From assembly GCF_004353925.1 (NCBI RefSeq), contig NZ_SMOK01000004.1, forward strand, positions 124,001 through 188,000: 64,000 nt of DNA. Direction: 5' to 3'. Below, piece after piece: positions 54,132 to 63,510 of this stretch (positions within the stretch are counted from its first letter, which is position 1; each line of letters begins with the position of its first letter). Origin of the DNA: Pseudomonas sp. H9 (GTDB lineage: Bacteria; Pseudomonadota; Gammaproteobacteria; Pseudomonadales; Pseudomonadaceae). The notes beneath the pieces were generated by a model. The model did not search any database. It saw nothing but the letters and a program-made list of their open reading frames with translations, and was not told the DNA's origin. The position numbers and the translations under genes were made by a program.

Positions 54132-55748
54132 TCATGCACCCTGGCTTGTCACGTGAGCACGCAGCTCGTTCTTGGCCACCTTGTTCGAGGGGTTGAGCGG
54201 CAGCACGGGGAAGAAGCGCACCAGGCGCGGCACCTTGTAATTGGCCATGCGCTCACGGCTCCAGCCGATCAGCCCGGCCTCGTCCAGCCGCTGCCCCTCG
54301 TGCAGCACCACGCAGGCGCAGCCCACCTCCCCCATGCGCTCGTCGGGCACGCCGATTACCGCCACTTGGGCGATGGCCGGGTGCTCCAGCAAACCGGCCT
54401 CGATCTCTGCCGGGTAGCAGTTGAAGCCGCCGACAATGAACATGTCCTTGAGCCGGTCGGTGATGCGCAAGTTGCCGGCGGCGTCGAGGCTGCCGACGTC
54501 GCCCGTGTGCAACCAGCCATCGGCGTCAATGGTTTGCGCCGTGGCCTCGGGGTTCTGGAAGTAGCCCTGCATAACGTGGAAACCACGCAAGCAGATTTCC
54601 CCGGTCTCACCGACGGCCAGCGCGCGACTGTCGGCATCGCGGATGCTCACCTCGGTGCCGGCGATGGCCTTGCCACTGGTGCCGGCGATGACCTCGGGGT
54701 CATCGGTGGGGTCGCAAATGGTCGCCAGTCCGCCGCATTCGGTGAGGCCGTAGGCGGTAGTGACCACCTGCAGGCCAAGTTCCTCACGCATGCGCTGGAT
54801 CAGCACCGGCGGTATGGTCGAAGCACCGGTCACCGCCACTCGCAACGACGACAGGTCGGTCTCGGCCAGGCCTGGGTGGGCGAGCATGGACAAGTACAGG
54901 GTGGGCGGCCCCGGCAGCACACTGATACGTTCCTCGGCGATGCGGCGGAACACTGCGTCGGCGTCGAACACCGGGTGCGGCAGAATGGTCGCTCCGGCCA
55001 GCAGGCAGGTGAGCCAGCCGGCCTTGTAGCCGAAAGCGTGGAAGAACGGATTGACGATGAGGTAGCGGTCGCCGGGCACCAGCCCGAGCACCTTGACGAA
55101 CTCGCCGAAGGCCCGCACGTTCTGCCCGTGGGCGCTCATCACGCCCTTTGGCTTGCCAGTGGTGCCGGAGGTGAACAGCAGGTCCGAAAGGTGCTCGGCA
55201 CGTACTGATTCGGCCCGCTCTCGCGCCGCGTCGACGGCCACTTGGGCGCCGCCAGCGAGGAACGCCTCCCAGCCGAGGCGACCGGGCGCGGGCGTCTCGG
55301 CGCCGAGCAGCACCAGGTGTTCGAGGTTGGCCGGGCGGTGGGGTTCAAGCAGCGCTGGGTAGTCGACGCCAAGGAACTCGCCCTGAACAAACAGCAAGCG
55401 TGTGCCGCTGCGCTCAAGGATATCGGCGGCCTCAACGCCCTTCATACGCGTGTTCACTGGCACCAGCACGGCGCCAGCGCAATGCAGGCCAAGGGCAGCG
55501 AGCACCCAGTCACGGCTGTTGGGCGCCCAGATGGCGACCCGGTCGCCAGGTTCGATGCCTCGGGCCAGCAGCGCCCGGGTCACCTGCAGTACACGCGCTG
55601 GCAACTCGGCATAGGCGATGGCCTCGCCGTTCTCCTCTATGGCTGCGCGGTCGCCGTAGCGCCGTGCGGCGGCGAAGAGCAGAGCGGGAATCGAGTCGGG
55701 CTGGAAGCGTTCCTGGAGGGAACGGGCGGATTGGGCAGTCTGAGTCAT
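54132..55748 (-). CDS. AMP-forming acyl-CoA synthetase (FadD3-like)
   Basis: 538 aa. It has the AMP-binding P-loop LLFTSGTTGKPKGVM, ITDRLKDMFIVGGFNCYPAEIE in the hinge, and the final catalytic Lys region LNPSNKVAKNEL, so the adenylation and thioesterification domains are complete. It activates a carboxylate to its CoA thioester; a steroid C17 side chain or the propionyl ring fragment (as FadD3) is the expected type of substrate. It precedes the DUF1302 gene by 137 nt and follows the ferredoxin-reductase gene by 22 nt, all co-directional. Confidence 0.88.
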   Translation of the reverse strand: MTQTAQSARSLQERFQPDSIPALLFAAARRYGDRAAIEENGEAIAYAELPARVLQVTRALLARGIEPGDRVAIWAPNSRDWVLAALGLHCAGAVLVPVNTRMKGVEAADILERSGTRLLFVQGEFLGVDYPALLEPHRPANLEHLVLLGAETPAPGRLGWEAFLAGGAQVAVDAARERAESVRAEHLSDLLFTSGTTGKPKGVMSAHGQNVRAFGEFVKVLGLVPGDRYLIVNPFFHAFGYKAGWLTCLLAGATILPHPVFDADAVFRRIAEERISVLPGPPTLYLSMLAHPGLAETDLSSLRVAVTGASTIPPVLIQRMREELGLQVVTTAYGLTECGGLATICDPTDDPEVIAGTSGKAIAGTEVSIRDADSRALAVGETGEICLRGFHVMQGYFQNPEATAQTIDADGWLHTGDVGSLDAAGNLRITDRLKDMFIVGGFNCYPAEIEAGLLEHPAIAQVAVIGVPDERMGEVGCACVVLHEGQRLDEAGLIGWSRERMANYKVPRLVRFFPVLPLNPSNKVAKNELRAHVTSQGA

Positions 55749-55770
55749 CGCGAAAGGCTCGCCTTACGGG

Positions 55771-56808
55771 TCATTCGGGGAAACGGATATGCAGCGCGTC
55801 GCTGGTGGGCACGGCTTGGCAGGACAGCACCCAGCCCTCGGCCAGTTCGCCAGCATCCAGCGCGTCGTTGATCAGCAACTCGACGCTGCCCTCGGCCAGG
55901 GTGCACATGCACGAGGCGCAGCCGCCGACGCGACAGGCACTGGGCGGGTTGAGCCCGGCACGCTCCATGGCCAGCAGCAACGTCTCGCCGCTGCGGCACT
56001 CCAGCTCGTGGCGCTCGCCGTCCAGATCGACGGTCACGCGAGCCGCCATCGCGGCGTCGCTGGCCGCCACCTCGACCACCTCGCCCTCCCCCGGCAGGGA
56101 GACGAAGCGCTCGACGTGGATACGGGCTTTGGGCATATCCAACTGCGCGAGAGCCGCCACGGAAGCGTCCATAAATGGCCCCGGCCCGCAGATGAAGGCC
56201 TCGGCCGCAGCGAAGGGACGCGCCAGCTCGGCCAGTTGGGCCACGCTGGGAATGCCCTGCACCGAGTCCAGCCAATGCACCACTTGCAGCCGCGACGGAT
56301 GGGCACTGGCCAGGGCCTTCAGCTCGTCACGGAAGATCACCGAGGACTCGTCGCGGTTGGCGTAGATCAGCAGGATGCGACCCTGCCCGGCCAGCAGCGC
56401 CGAGCGCAGGATCGACAGCACTGGCGTCACCCCGCTGCCGCCACCGAATAGCAGCAGGTCACCATCCAGCCGACGCGGCACGAACACCCCGGCCGGGCGC
56501 ATGACCTGCAGCTGGTCACCCGCTTGCAGCTCGCCGCACAGCCAGTTGGAGGCACGGCCATCGGCCACTCGTTTGACGGTGACCCGCAGCGGCTCGTCCA
56601 ACAGCGGCGTACTCGACAACGAGTAGCAGCGTGGCAGCCAGTCCTCGTCATGGGGCACGCGCAGGGTGAGGAACTGCCCCGGCTGGTAGCGGAAATCCGC
56701 CGCCAGTTCGGCCGGCAGGTCGAAGATCAGGGAGCGGGCATCGGCAGTCTCTTCGACCACCCGGGCCACCCGCAGTGTCAGGTAATTGTTCATGGTTGCG
56801 GTACTCAT
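55771..56808 (-). CDS. Ferredoxin-type flavoprotein reductase (KshB/HmpA-like)
   Basis: 345 aa from ATG 56808, which overlaps the preceding stop as TGATG. Domains in order: FAD (R60-C-Y62-S63), NAD(P)H (GGGSGVTP 122-129 and CGPGPFM 207-213), and a plant-type 2Fe-2S with C292, C297, C300 and C330. KshB supplies electrons to the 3-ketosteroid 9-alpha-hydroxylase oxygenase KshA; that Rieske oxygenase is not found in this window. It lies directly beside the two steroid-dehydrogenase-like genes. Confidence 0.87.
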   Translation of the reverse strand: MSTATMNNYLTLRVARVVEETADARSLIFDLPAELAADFRYQPGQFLTLRVPHDEDWLPRCYSLSSTPLLDEPLRVTVKRVADGRASNWLCGELQAGDQLQVMRPAGVFVPRRLDGDLLLFGGGSGVTPVLSILRSALLAGQGRILLIYANRDESSVIFRDELKALASAHPSRLQVVHWLDSVQGIPSVAQLAELARPFAAAEAFICGPGPFMDASVAALAQLDMPKARIHVERFVSLPGEGEVVEVAASDAAMAARVTVDLDGERHELECRSGETLLLAMERAGLNPPSACRVGGCASCMCTLAEGSVELLINDALDAGELAEGWVLSCQAVPTSDALHIRFPE

Positions 56809-58505
56809 CAGGAACAAGCGGTGGCCGCGCGCGGCGCCTGCGCCACGGGCCGGGCTTGCGCCACCGCACGGGCGGCGCGGCGGCCGGAAAACACGCAGTC
56901 GGCCAGGGAAAGGCCGCTGACGTAGAGATTGGAAGCGACGCCGATGGCCGCGCGGCCGACGGCATACAGGCCGGGAATGGCCTTGCCCTCGGCACTCAGC
57001 ACCGCACCGCTGTCTTCAGCCACCCGCAGGCCGCCAAGGGTCAGGCCACCCATGGGGTAGGCCTGGTTGCCCGCCGAGATGTCGCAGGCGTAGAACGGCC
57101 CCTGATCCAGCACCTGGCGGCTGTACGCGGACTTGCCCTGCGGATCGTCTATCAGCCCACGCGCTGCGGCGTTGTTGTCGGCCAGGGTGCGGCCAAAGGT
57201 GGCGGCGTCCATTCCGGCGGCCCGAGCCAGTTCTTCCGGGGTTCGGCCCTTGCGTGCGCTCAGCATCAGCAGTAGCGCGGGCACTGTCTGGAACCACCAG
57301 TAGCCGCCGGTCAGGGTCTCCCACAGCGCTTGGCGGCGTAATTTGCGATCCAGTACCAGCCAGCCATCACCGCCGTGATCCTCGCACAGCGGCGCGCCGA
57401 GGGTGGCACCGTAGACTTCCTCGTTGCAGAAGCGCTGGCCCTGGCGGTTGACTACCACGCCCTTGGGCCAGCACAGCGGCGGATTGAGAAAGCGCCAGGC
57501 AGACACCTGGCCCAGGCGCTCGCTGGCGGCGCCGACGGTAGCGCCCAAGCGCACCGCCGAACCATCACAGCCGGTGGCGCCCACCTTGAAGTTGCGCAGG
57601 TACTTGCGCGCGTGCTCGCGCATCATTTGCGGGTTGAAAATGAAGCCACCTGTGGACAGCACCACGCCCTGGCGGGCGCGCACCAGCAGCGGCCGGGCGT
57701 GCTCACGCTCGATCTGGCTGAGCTGCGCACGCAGGCCGTCGCAATGGGCCGGGCGGAAGTTTTGCAGGCGCTCGGCACGCTCGGCCAGGCGAGCGTGCTT
57801 CTTTGCCACCGAGCTGCCGGCCGGCAACGTCCAGAGTTCGGCACCAACCACCCGGCCGCCACAATCCAGCACCAGGCGACGGATCGCCGATTGCAAGCGG
57901 GTGCGGATGCCGGCGCGCAAGCAGGCGTCCCGTAAATGGCCGAACAGCGCTTGGCCGCTCTGTCCCTTGGCCACGGTGCGATGGCCGCGCGGCGCGGGGT
58001 CGTGCTCGCCGCGATGCGAGGGCACCAGTTCGTTGCCGGAGTAGTAGAGGAAGTAGCCATCTTTCGGGTAAGAGGTTTTGCCGCCGCCCGGCGGCATGCT
58101 GTGTTCGTAGCGGGCCCCGTGGCCTTCCAGCCAGGCCAGGTTGGCCACGCTTTCGTCACAGAAGCGCTTGAGGGTGGCATCGCTGACCACGCCCTGAGTT
58201 TCGTGGCGCAGGTAGTCGAGCATGGCTTCGGGAGTGTCGCGAAAACCGGCAGCCCGTTGCTGGCGCGTACCACCGCCGGCGTAGACCACCCCGCCGCTCT
58301 TGGCGCTGGCGCCACCACCCTGGAAGCGGTCGGCAATCAACACGTCCAGGCCCTGTGCATGGCCTTCCAGCGCGGTGCAGGCGCCTGCTGCGCCCCAACC
58401 CACCACCAGCAGTTCACACTGCTCATCCCAGTGCTGGCCGTCGGCGTCGTCGATGTACAGCGGCTGGAGGATTTCCGTGACACTGCTGCCTTGGTGCTTG
58501 CTCAT
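56808..58505 (-). CDS. FAD-dependent ketosteroid dehydrogenase family (3-keto-5-alpha-steroid 4-dehydrogenase-like)
   Basis: 565 aa from ATG 58505. FAD-binding motif VVGWGAAGACTALEG (36-50), GGGASAKSGGVVYAGGG, and a C-terminal GLYAVGRAAIGVASNLYVSGLSLADCVFSGRRA, close to the end of delta-4 ketosteroid dehydrogenases (TesI/KstD4-type). It most likely introduces or uses a ring-A double bond of a 3-ketosteroid. It lies 10 nt after the KstD-like gene and overlaps the reductase gene by one base, so the three genes form one unit. The exact regiochemistry is inferred from resemblance. Confidence 0.83.
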   Translation of the reverse strand: MSKHQGSSVTEILQPLYIDDADGQHWDEQCELLVVGWGAAGACTALEGHAQGLDVLIADRFQGGGASAKSGGVVYAGGGTRQQRAAGFRDTPEAMLDYLRHETQGVVSDATLKRFCDESVANLAWLEGHGARYEHSMPPGGGKTSYPKDGYFLYYSGNELVPSHRGEHDPAPRGHRTVAKGQSGQALFGHLRDACLRAGIRTRLQSAIRRLVLDCGGRVVGAELWTLPAGSSVAKKHARLAERAERLQNFRPAHCDGLRAQLSQIEREHARPLLVRARQGVVLSTGGFIFNPQMMREHARKYLRNFKVGATGCDGSAVRLGATVGAASERLGQVSAWRFLNPPLCWPKGVVVNRQGQRFCNEEVYGATLGAPLCEDHGGDGWLVLDRKLRRQALWETLTGGYWWFQTVPALLLMLSARKGRTPEELARAAGMDAATFGRTLADNNAAARGLIDDPQGKSAYSRQVLDQGPFYACDISAGNQAYPMGGLTLGGLRVAEDSGAVLSAEGKAIPGLYAVGRAAIGVASNLYVSGLSLADCVFSGRRAARAVAQARPVAQAPRAATACS

Positions 58506-58515
58506 GGACGTCTCC

Positions 58516-60225
58516 TCAACGCTGGCCGGCGATATGGTTGGCGGCGACATAACCGAAGGTCATGGCTGGGCCCAGGGTGCCCCCGGCCCCCGGATAGGTG
58601 GTGCCGAGCACCGAGGCCGAGGTGTTGCCGATGGCGTAAAGGCCAGCGATGGGCTGGCCGTCCTCGCGCAGCACCTGAGCATGTTCGTTGGTCAGCAGGC
58701 CGCCCTTGGTGCCGATGTCGCCGGCGTCGATACGCATGGCGTAGTACGGCCCTTTGGCCAACGGGGCGAGGCAGGGGTTGGGCTTGACGTCGACGCTGCC
58801 GTAGTAACGGTCGAAGACGTTGCCGCCCCGGCCAAAATCGATGTCCTCGCCGCTGAGGGCGAAGCCATTGAAGCGCTCGACAGTGGCTTTCAGGCCTGGC
58901 GCATCGACGCCGATCTGTGCGGCCAGTGCGTCCAGGCTGTCGGCTCGGTAGTAAAGGCTGTTCAACCACGCTTGCGGCAGACGGCTGTCGGGCATGATCT
59001 GCGCTGGCATCAGCGGGCCCATGGCATAGCTGAAGCGAAAGCGCGAATCGAATACCACCCAGGCCGGAATCGAGCCGCCCTCGCTGGCCTGCTGATCGCG
59101 GTACATGGCGTCGACGAACTCGAGGTAAGGCGCCGCCTCGTTGACGAAGCGCCGACCCTTGGCGTTGACCACGATGGCACCGGGGAATGCGCGTTCGGCG
59201 AAAATCGGCCGGGGTTTCTCCTCACCCGGCACGGCGATGGTCGGCGCCCACCAGCCCCATTCCATCAAGTCGGTGGCCGCGCCGAGGGCTTGAGCGGCCT
59301 CCAGCGCCGCGCCAGTGTTGTTGCCCGGTGGCGTGGCGCTCCACTCACGACGCGTGGGCTGCGGCAGGTAGCGCTCACGCAGCGCCTGGTTCTGCTCGAA
59401 ACCACCGCTGGCCAGAATCACCCCCAAGCGGGCCTTGAGTTCCAGCTCGCGGCCGCCACAGTGCACGCGCACACCGGCGACGCGTCCGGCGTCCATGGTC
59501 AGCTCGCGAAAATCGGTGTTCAGCCACAATGGCACGCCACGATCCATCAACGAGCGGCGCAGCGACGCCACCAGCGAAGCACCCAGGGCTGTGCGGCGGT
59601 CCAGCTCACTCTTGCGCCGCCAACTGAAGTCCAGCTTGTAGCGCAGCATCAGCCAGAGCAGCATCAGCCTCCAGCCAAAACTGCGTGACATGGCTTTGTG
59701 GGCCTGACGCGCGGTCCAGGCGATCTTGCCCATCAGCAGGGTGGTGGCTGAGGCCGGACGCATGTTGTTGAACTCGTCCTCCAGCACACTGGCGTCGAAA
59801 ATCTCCGGATCCAGAGAACGCCCACCGGCCAGCGAACCGGGCAAGTGCGGGTAATAGTCGGGATACTTGTCGGCGACGGCGAAGCGCACCCGGCTGCGGG
59901 CTTCCAGCTCGCCGACCATCTTCGGCGCCTGCTCCAGGTAGGTGCGCAAGCGCTTCTCGTCGACCCGCTCGCCCACGGCCGCCTTGAGGTAGGTCCAGGC
60001 CTTGTCGACGCTGTCGTTGCCACCCTTGGCAATGAAGTGGTGGTTGTTCGGAATCCAGATGCCGCCACCGGAGATCGCCGACGTGCCACCGAACTGGTTG
60101 CTCTTCTCCACCACCAGTACGGAAAGCCCGTGGTCGGCGGCAAACACCGCGGCAGTCATGGCGCCGGCACCGGAGCCAACGACGATGAGGTCGAAACTGG
60201 TCTGAACTTCTGCTTGAGCCGTCAT
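58516..60225 (-). CDS. 3-ketosteroid delta-1-dehydrogenase-like flavoprotein (KstD/TesH-like)
   Basis: 569 aa. FAD motif VVGSGAGAMTAAVFA (16-30), FGGTSAISGGGIWIPNN (45-61), the YPDYYPHLPGSLAGGRSLDP region (121-140) that carries a catalytic Tyr in KstDs, and a C-terminal TYPGAGGTLGPAMTFGY with Tyr544 and Gly548 corresponding to the conserved Tyr/Gly of the active site. Members form the C1-C2 double bond in ring A and start B-ring opening. It is 10 nt from the second dehydrogenase. ATG 60225 has only AAGG at a long spacing as ribosome site. Confidence 0.87.
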   Translation of the reverse strand: MTAQAEVQTSFDLIVVGSGAGAMTAAVFAADHGLSVLVVEKSNQFGGTSAISGGGIWIPNNHHFIAKGGNDSVDKAWTYLKAAVGERVDEKRLRTYLEQAPKMVGELEARSRVRFAVADKYPDYYPHLPGSLAGGRSLDPEIFDASVLEDEFNNMRPASATTLLMGKIAWTARQAHKAMSRSFGWRLMLLWLMLRYKLDFSWRRKSELDRRTALGASLVASLRRSLMDRGVPLWLNTDFRELTMDAGRVAGVRVHCGGRELELKARLGVILASGGFEQNQALRERYLPQPTRREWSATPPGNNTGAALEAAQALGAATDLMEWGWWAPTIAVPGEEKPRPIFAERAFPGAIVVNAKGRRFVNEAAPYLEFVDAMYRDQQASEGGSIPAWVVFDSRFRFSYAMGPLMPAQIMPDSRLPQAWLNSLYYRADSLDALAAQIGVDAPGLKATVERFNGFALSGEDIDFGRGGNVFDRYYGSVDVKPNPCLAPLAKGPYYAMRIDAGDIGTKGGLLTNEHAQVLREDGQPIAGLYAIGNTSASVLGTTYPGAGGTLGPAMTFGYVAANHIAGQR

Positions 60226-60288
60226 TTATTGTTATGCCTTTGGCTGTGATCGAAGCTGGCCGCAGCGACACGGCCGGAACGCGGGAGG

Positions 60289-60311
60289 GGCGGGGCGACA
60301 TGCGCCCCGCC
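60289..60311. repeat. Perfect 9-bp hairpin between HsaA-like and KstD-like genes
   Basis: GGCGGGGCG-ACATG-CGCCCCGCC. It has no U-tract on the minus strand, so it is an RNA-stability or partial-termination element within the operon. Confidence 0.5.
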
Positions 60312-60316
60312 ACGCC

Positions 60317-61504
60317 TCAGACGAAGGGATCGGGGTTGGGTAGGCCCAGTTGCACGGTGCCGAAGGATCTGCCGTAGAGCATGTAGTTGTTGGCGATGTG
60401 CCCACGGGCCTGGTGCAGATCGCGGAACAGCCGCTGCACCGGGTTGCTGCTGTACAAGCCGCTGGCGGCCATGCAGCGCAGCAGCTCGCTGACCTTCTCG
60501 GCGCAGACGTTGGTCACGTAGGAAGACTGGAAGCGGTACAGCAGGCGGGTATCGGTGTCCGGCACCTCCCCCTTGCCGGAGAGGTCCAGCAAGTGCGCAT
60601 AGTTGCGCTCCAGCACCAGGCGCAGCATGTCGACGAGAATCGTTGCTTCGGCCACGGCAGTCTGTGCCATGGGGTCGTCGGCGGTGCGCATACCGTGCTT
60701 GCCGACGTGGCCGGCGGCGGCCGCGCGGAACTCGTTGATTGCACCCTGCAAGGCACCGATAGCGGAGGTGGACACCGCACGGGTGAACACCTGGGCGAAG
60801 GGAATGCCGTAAATCGGGTTGGTGTTGATCTTGCGCCCCGGCGTCGCTTCCAGAGAGAAGTTGTTGGTGCGCTGCACACGGTGGGCTGGCACAAACACGT
60901 CCTCGACCACGATATCGTGGCTGCCAGTGCCACGCAGGCCCAGCACGTCCCAATTGTGCTCGATGCGGTAATCGGCGCGCGGCAGCAGGAAGGTACCGTG
61001 CTCGGCGGGCAGCTCGCCTTCGGCCGGCAGGATGCCGCCGAGGAACACCCACTGACAGTGCTCCGAGCCGCTGGAGAAACCCCAACGGCCGCTGATGCGA
61101 TAACCACCTTCAACCGGGGTGACACGGGCCGAAGGCATGTAGGTGGAGGAGATCAGCACCGAGCTGTCGGTGCCCCACACATCACGCTGGGCCTCCAACG
61201 GGTAGCGCGCCAGTTGCCAGGGATGCACACCCACCACACCGTAGATCCAGGCGGTGGACATGCAGCCCTCGGCCAGGGTCATCTGAATTTCGAAAAAGGT
61301 ACGCAAGTCCACTTCGAAGCCGCCGAAGGCCTTCGGTTGCAGGGCACGGAACAGGCCGGCCTCGTGCATCTGGACGATGGTTTCGTCCGGCACCTTGAAG
61401 TCGCGCTCGGCCTGCGCCGCCCGCTCCTTGAGTGCGGGCACCAGGCGCCGGGCGCGTTCAATCAGTTCGATCTCTTGCGGGGTCATGTGTCGAATGCCGG
61501 TCAT
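60317..61504 (-). CDS. Flavin-dependent monooxygenase, oxygenase component (HsaA/TesA2-like)
   Basis: 395 aa from ATG 61504 (GGGAG upstream), almost equal to M. tuberculosis HsaA (394). It is an acyl-CoA dehydrogenase-fold enzyme with MHEAGLFRALQPKAFGGFEVDL (46-67), STAWIYGVVGVHPWQLA (83-99) and GRWGFSSGSEHCQWVFLGG, which read very like HsaA. HsaA hydroxylates the phenolic ring of the 9,10-seco-steroid using reduced flavin from HsaB; a flavin reductase gene begins at 63511. Island motif copy 5 lies 76-94 nt upstream. Confidence 0.85.
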   Translation of the reverse strand: MTGIRHMTPQEIELIERARRLVPALKERAAQAERDFKVPDETIVQMHEAGLFRALQPKAFGGFEVDLRTFFEIQMTLAEGCMSTAWIYGVVGVHPWQLARYPLEAQRDVWGTDSSVLISSTYMPSARVTPVEGGYRISGRWGFSSGSEHCQWVFLGGILPAEGELPAEHGTFLLPRADYRIEHNWDVLGLRGTGSHDIVVEDVFVPAHRVQRTNNFSLEATPGRKINTNPIYGIPFAQVFTRAVSTSAIGALQGAINEFRAAAAGHVGKHGMRTADDPMAQTAVAEATILVDMLRLVLERNYAHLLDLSGKGEVPDTDTRLLYRFQSSYVTNVCAEKVSELLRCMAASGLYSSNPVQRLFRDLHQARGHIANNYMLYGRSFGTVQLGLPNPDPFV

Positions 61505-61579
61505 GTGTGGGGTCTCCCTGTGTTCTGTGCGCCTTCTGCGCAAGCCTGGGCCGATCATCGGAGGCTGGGGCACTTCCTT

Positions 61580-61598
61580 CATCGTCAAAGCGGACTAG
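61580..61598 (+). promoter_or_regulatory. Island motif copy 5 (CATCGTC-N6-GACTAG)
   Basis: CATCGTCAAAGCGGACTAG, a perfect match to the fixed positions, centred 85 nt before the HsaA-like ATG (61504). Confidence 0.65.
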
Positions 61599-61624
61599 TC
61601 GGAACGCCGCTGGCGCTGCGTCAT

Positions 61625-63277
61625 TCAGGCGATGGTGAAACGCGCCGAGAGTCGCTCCAGGCTGACCGCCAGGCGGTCCAGGTCGGCCGCCGCAGCGGCG
61701 CTGCGCCCAGCGTTGGCAGCCAGTTCGCCTGTGCCGGCCGAAACCCCTTTCACCTGTTGGGCGATCTCGCGTGTGGCGGCCACCTGGGACTTGAGCACCT
61801 TGCCGATATCGTCCACCGCGCGAATCACCTGCTCTGTGCCCAAGCGGATTTGCGCCACCGAACCGCCGGCCTTGCCCGCCAGGTTTACGCCATCACCCAC
61901 CCGGCGCACCGCCAGCTCCATGCTCACGGCCACGTCGCGCATGCCATCCTGGATCCTTCCGACGGTGCCACCGATCTCGTTGATGGAGCGCCCGGTGCGC
62001 TGGGCCAGCAGGCGCACTTCGTCGGCCACCACGGCGAACCCCCTCCCCTGCTCGCCAGCCCGCGCCGCCTCGATGGCGGCGTTCAGCGCCAGCAGGTTGG
62101 TCTGCTCGGCCACTTCCTTGATCACCCCGAGCACACCATTGATATCGCCCGAGCACGCCTCCAGCTCACGCAGCTGGCTGGCGGTCTCGGTCACCACCTG
62201 GGAAATGCGCTGCATCTCTTCGGCCATCTCGCGAATGAAGCCCGCGCTCTCACCGGAACGCCCGGCGGATTCTTCGGTGAGGTGGCGCGAGTCGTCGGCG
62301 TGGCTTTCCACCGCGTCGATGGACAGAGACAGCTGCTGCACCGCTGCGCTCATGCTGGCCAGCGCCTCGGCCTGACGCTCGCTGGCTTGCGAGGCACCGG
62401 CCGCCGCGCCAGCCATTTGCCGCGCCTCGATACCGAGGCGTTCGACCTGTTCGCGCATTTCGGCGATCAACCGGTGCAGGTTGTCGCGCATCTGCGCCAC
62501 GTCGCGCAGCATTAGGCCGAACTCGTCGCGCCCCAGCTCCGGCACCCGCCGTGACAGGTCGCCGTCGGCGATGGTGCGCAGCGCCTCGCTGGCAACCCCG
62601 AAGGCGAGACGCAGGCGGCGCAGCGTGGACAGCGCGGTCGCGCTGCCTGCCAGAACACCGAGCACCGCCAGCGCCAGGTAGGCGCCCAGCGCAATGCGGT
62701 AGCGTTTCTCCGCCGCTTGGTAGTCCTGCGCGGTGCGTTCGCGCTGATAGCTCTGCAACTGGTCCAGGGCTTGGCTGGCCTGCTCACCGAGGGGCATGCC
62801 CACCTGCAGGAAACTGAGCATGCCGTCGCTGCGAAAATCGTCCAGGCGCAGGGAGGCGGCCACGCTGTCCAGTTCCACCAGCCACTCCTCGTAGCTGCTG
62901 GAAAAAGCCTTTGCCAGCGCTGTCTCGCGCTCGCTCAGCGGCCCTGCCAGGTAAGTCTTCCACAGCCCGGCGATGGCCCGGCTGTTGGCGTCGATGGCAT
63001 CCAGCTGGACAGCTACCGGACGCTCATGGGCCAGCACCAGGGTGCCTTTGGGGTCGTACTGAAAGGCCAGCAGTACCAGGCGGCGGTTGTCATCCAGGCG
63101 CTGGCGCACTTCGGCGAAGGTCTGCAGGGCGTTGAGGCGCTCATCGTGCACCTGCTTGAGGCTGGATCGTGCTTGATAAAGGCCGTGCCACCCCAGGGCC
63201 ACGGCAACGAAAAACAGCAGGCTGGCGAGTAGCGCCCAGAACCACAGGCGCTGGGCGATGGTGATGGAATTGAACAT
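61625..63277 (-). CDS. Methyl-accepting chemotaxis protein
   Basis: 550 aa. A first membrane segment (about 8-30), a periplasmic 4-helix-type sensor domain (about 32-190), a second segment (about 192-215), HAMP ([26 protein letters not shown], about 216-270) and the cytoplasmic signalling hairpin with [38 protein letters not shown]. No C-terminal CheR pentapeptide is visible. Its place between the monooxygenase and reductase genes suggests it senses the island's substrate or an intermediate. The promoter region is shared with the divergent reductase gene and holds two motif-like sites. Confidence 0.93.
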   Translation of the reverse strand: MFNSITIAQRLWFWALLASLLFFVAVALGWHGLYQARSSLKQVHDERLNALQTFAEVRQRLDDNRRLVLLAFQYDPKGTLVLAHERPVAVQLDAIDANSRAIAGLWKTYLAGPLSERETALAKAFSSSYEEWLVELDSVAASLRLDDFRSDGMLSFLQVGMPLGEQASQALDQLQSYQRERTAQDYQAAEKRYRIALGAYLALAVLGVLAGSATALSTLRRLRLAFGVASEALRTIADGDLSRRVPELGRDEFGLMLRDVAQMRDNLHRLIAEMREQVERLGIEARQMAGAAAGASQASERQAEALASMSAAVQQLSLSIDAVESHADDSRHLTEESAGRSGESAGFIREMAEEMQRISQVVTETASQLRELEACSGDINGVLGVIKEVAEQTNLLALNAAIEAARAGEQGRGFAVVADEVRLLAQRTGRSINEIGGTVGRIQDGMRDVAVSMELAVRRVGDGVNLAGKAGGSVAQIRLGTEQVIRAVDDIGKVLKSQVAATREIAQQVKGVSAGTGELAANAGRSAAAAADLDRLAVSLERLSARFTIA

Positions 63278-63399
63278 GGATAGGTTCCCTGCTGGTGAGC
63301 GGCTTGGCCGACATCGCTCAGGTGCCGGCTTCTTGTTGGCGCTGCCTTCTCCGGCCGGCGGCGTCCGCGGCGAACGTTGCCGACAAGCCGGAGTGGTCG

Positions 63400-63418
63400 C
63401 CTCGTCCGATCGGACGAG
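63400..63418. promoter_or_regulatory. Palindromic island motif variant
   Basis: CCTCGTCCGATCGGACGAG fits 11 of 13 fixed positions, and its last 18 bases (63401-63418) are a perfect palindrome. It lies between the chemoreceptor and reductase genes. Confidence 0.5.
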
Positions 63419-63433
63419 AGAGGGTTCTTTGCG

Positions 63434-63452
63434 CTAGTCCGTTGAGACGATG
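63434..63452 (-). promoter_or_regulatory. Island motif copy 6 (CATCGTC-N6-GACTAG)
   Basis: On the minus strand: CATCGTCTCAACGGACTAG, a perfect match, centred 68 nt before the flavin reductase ATG (63511). Confidence 0.65.
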
Positions 63453-63510
63453 TTGTGCGGGGGGCGGGTATCGATACTGCGACCACGAGATTCCAGCCCA
63501 AGAGCCTGCC

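Noticed and set aside
60350..62515. A 721-codon open frame on the plus strand across the HsaA-like and MCP genes
   Set aside because: It spans two convincing genes and their promoter gap, is full of His/Gln/Arg runs, and matches no family pattern.
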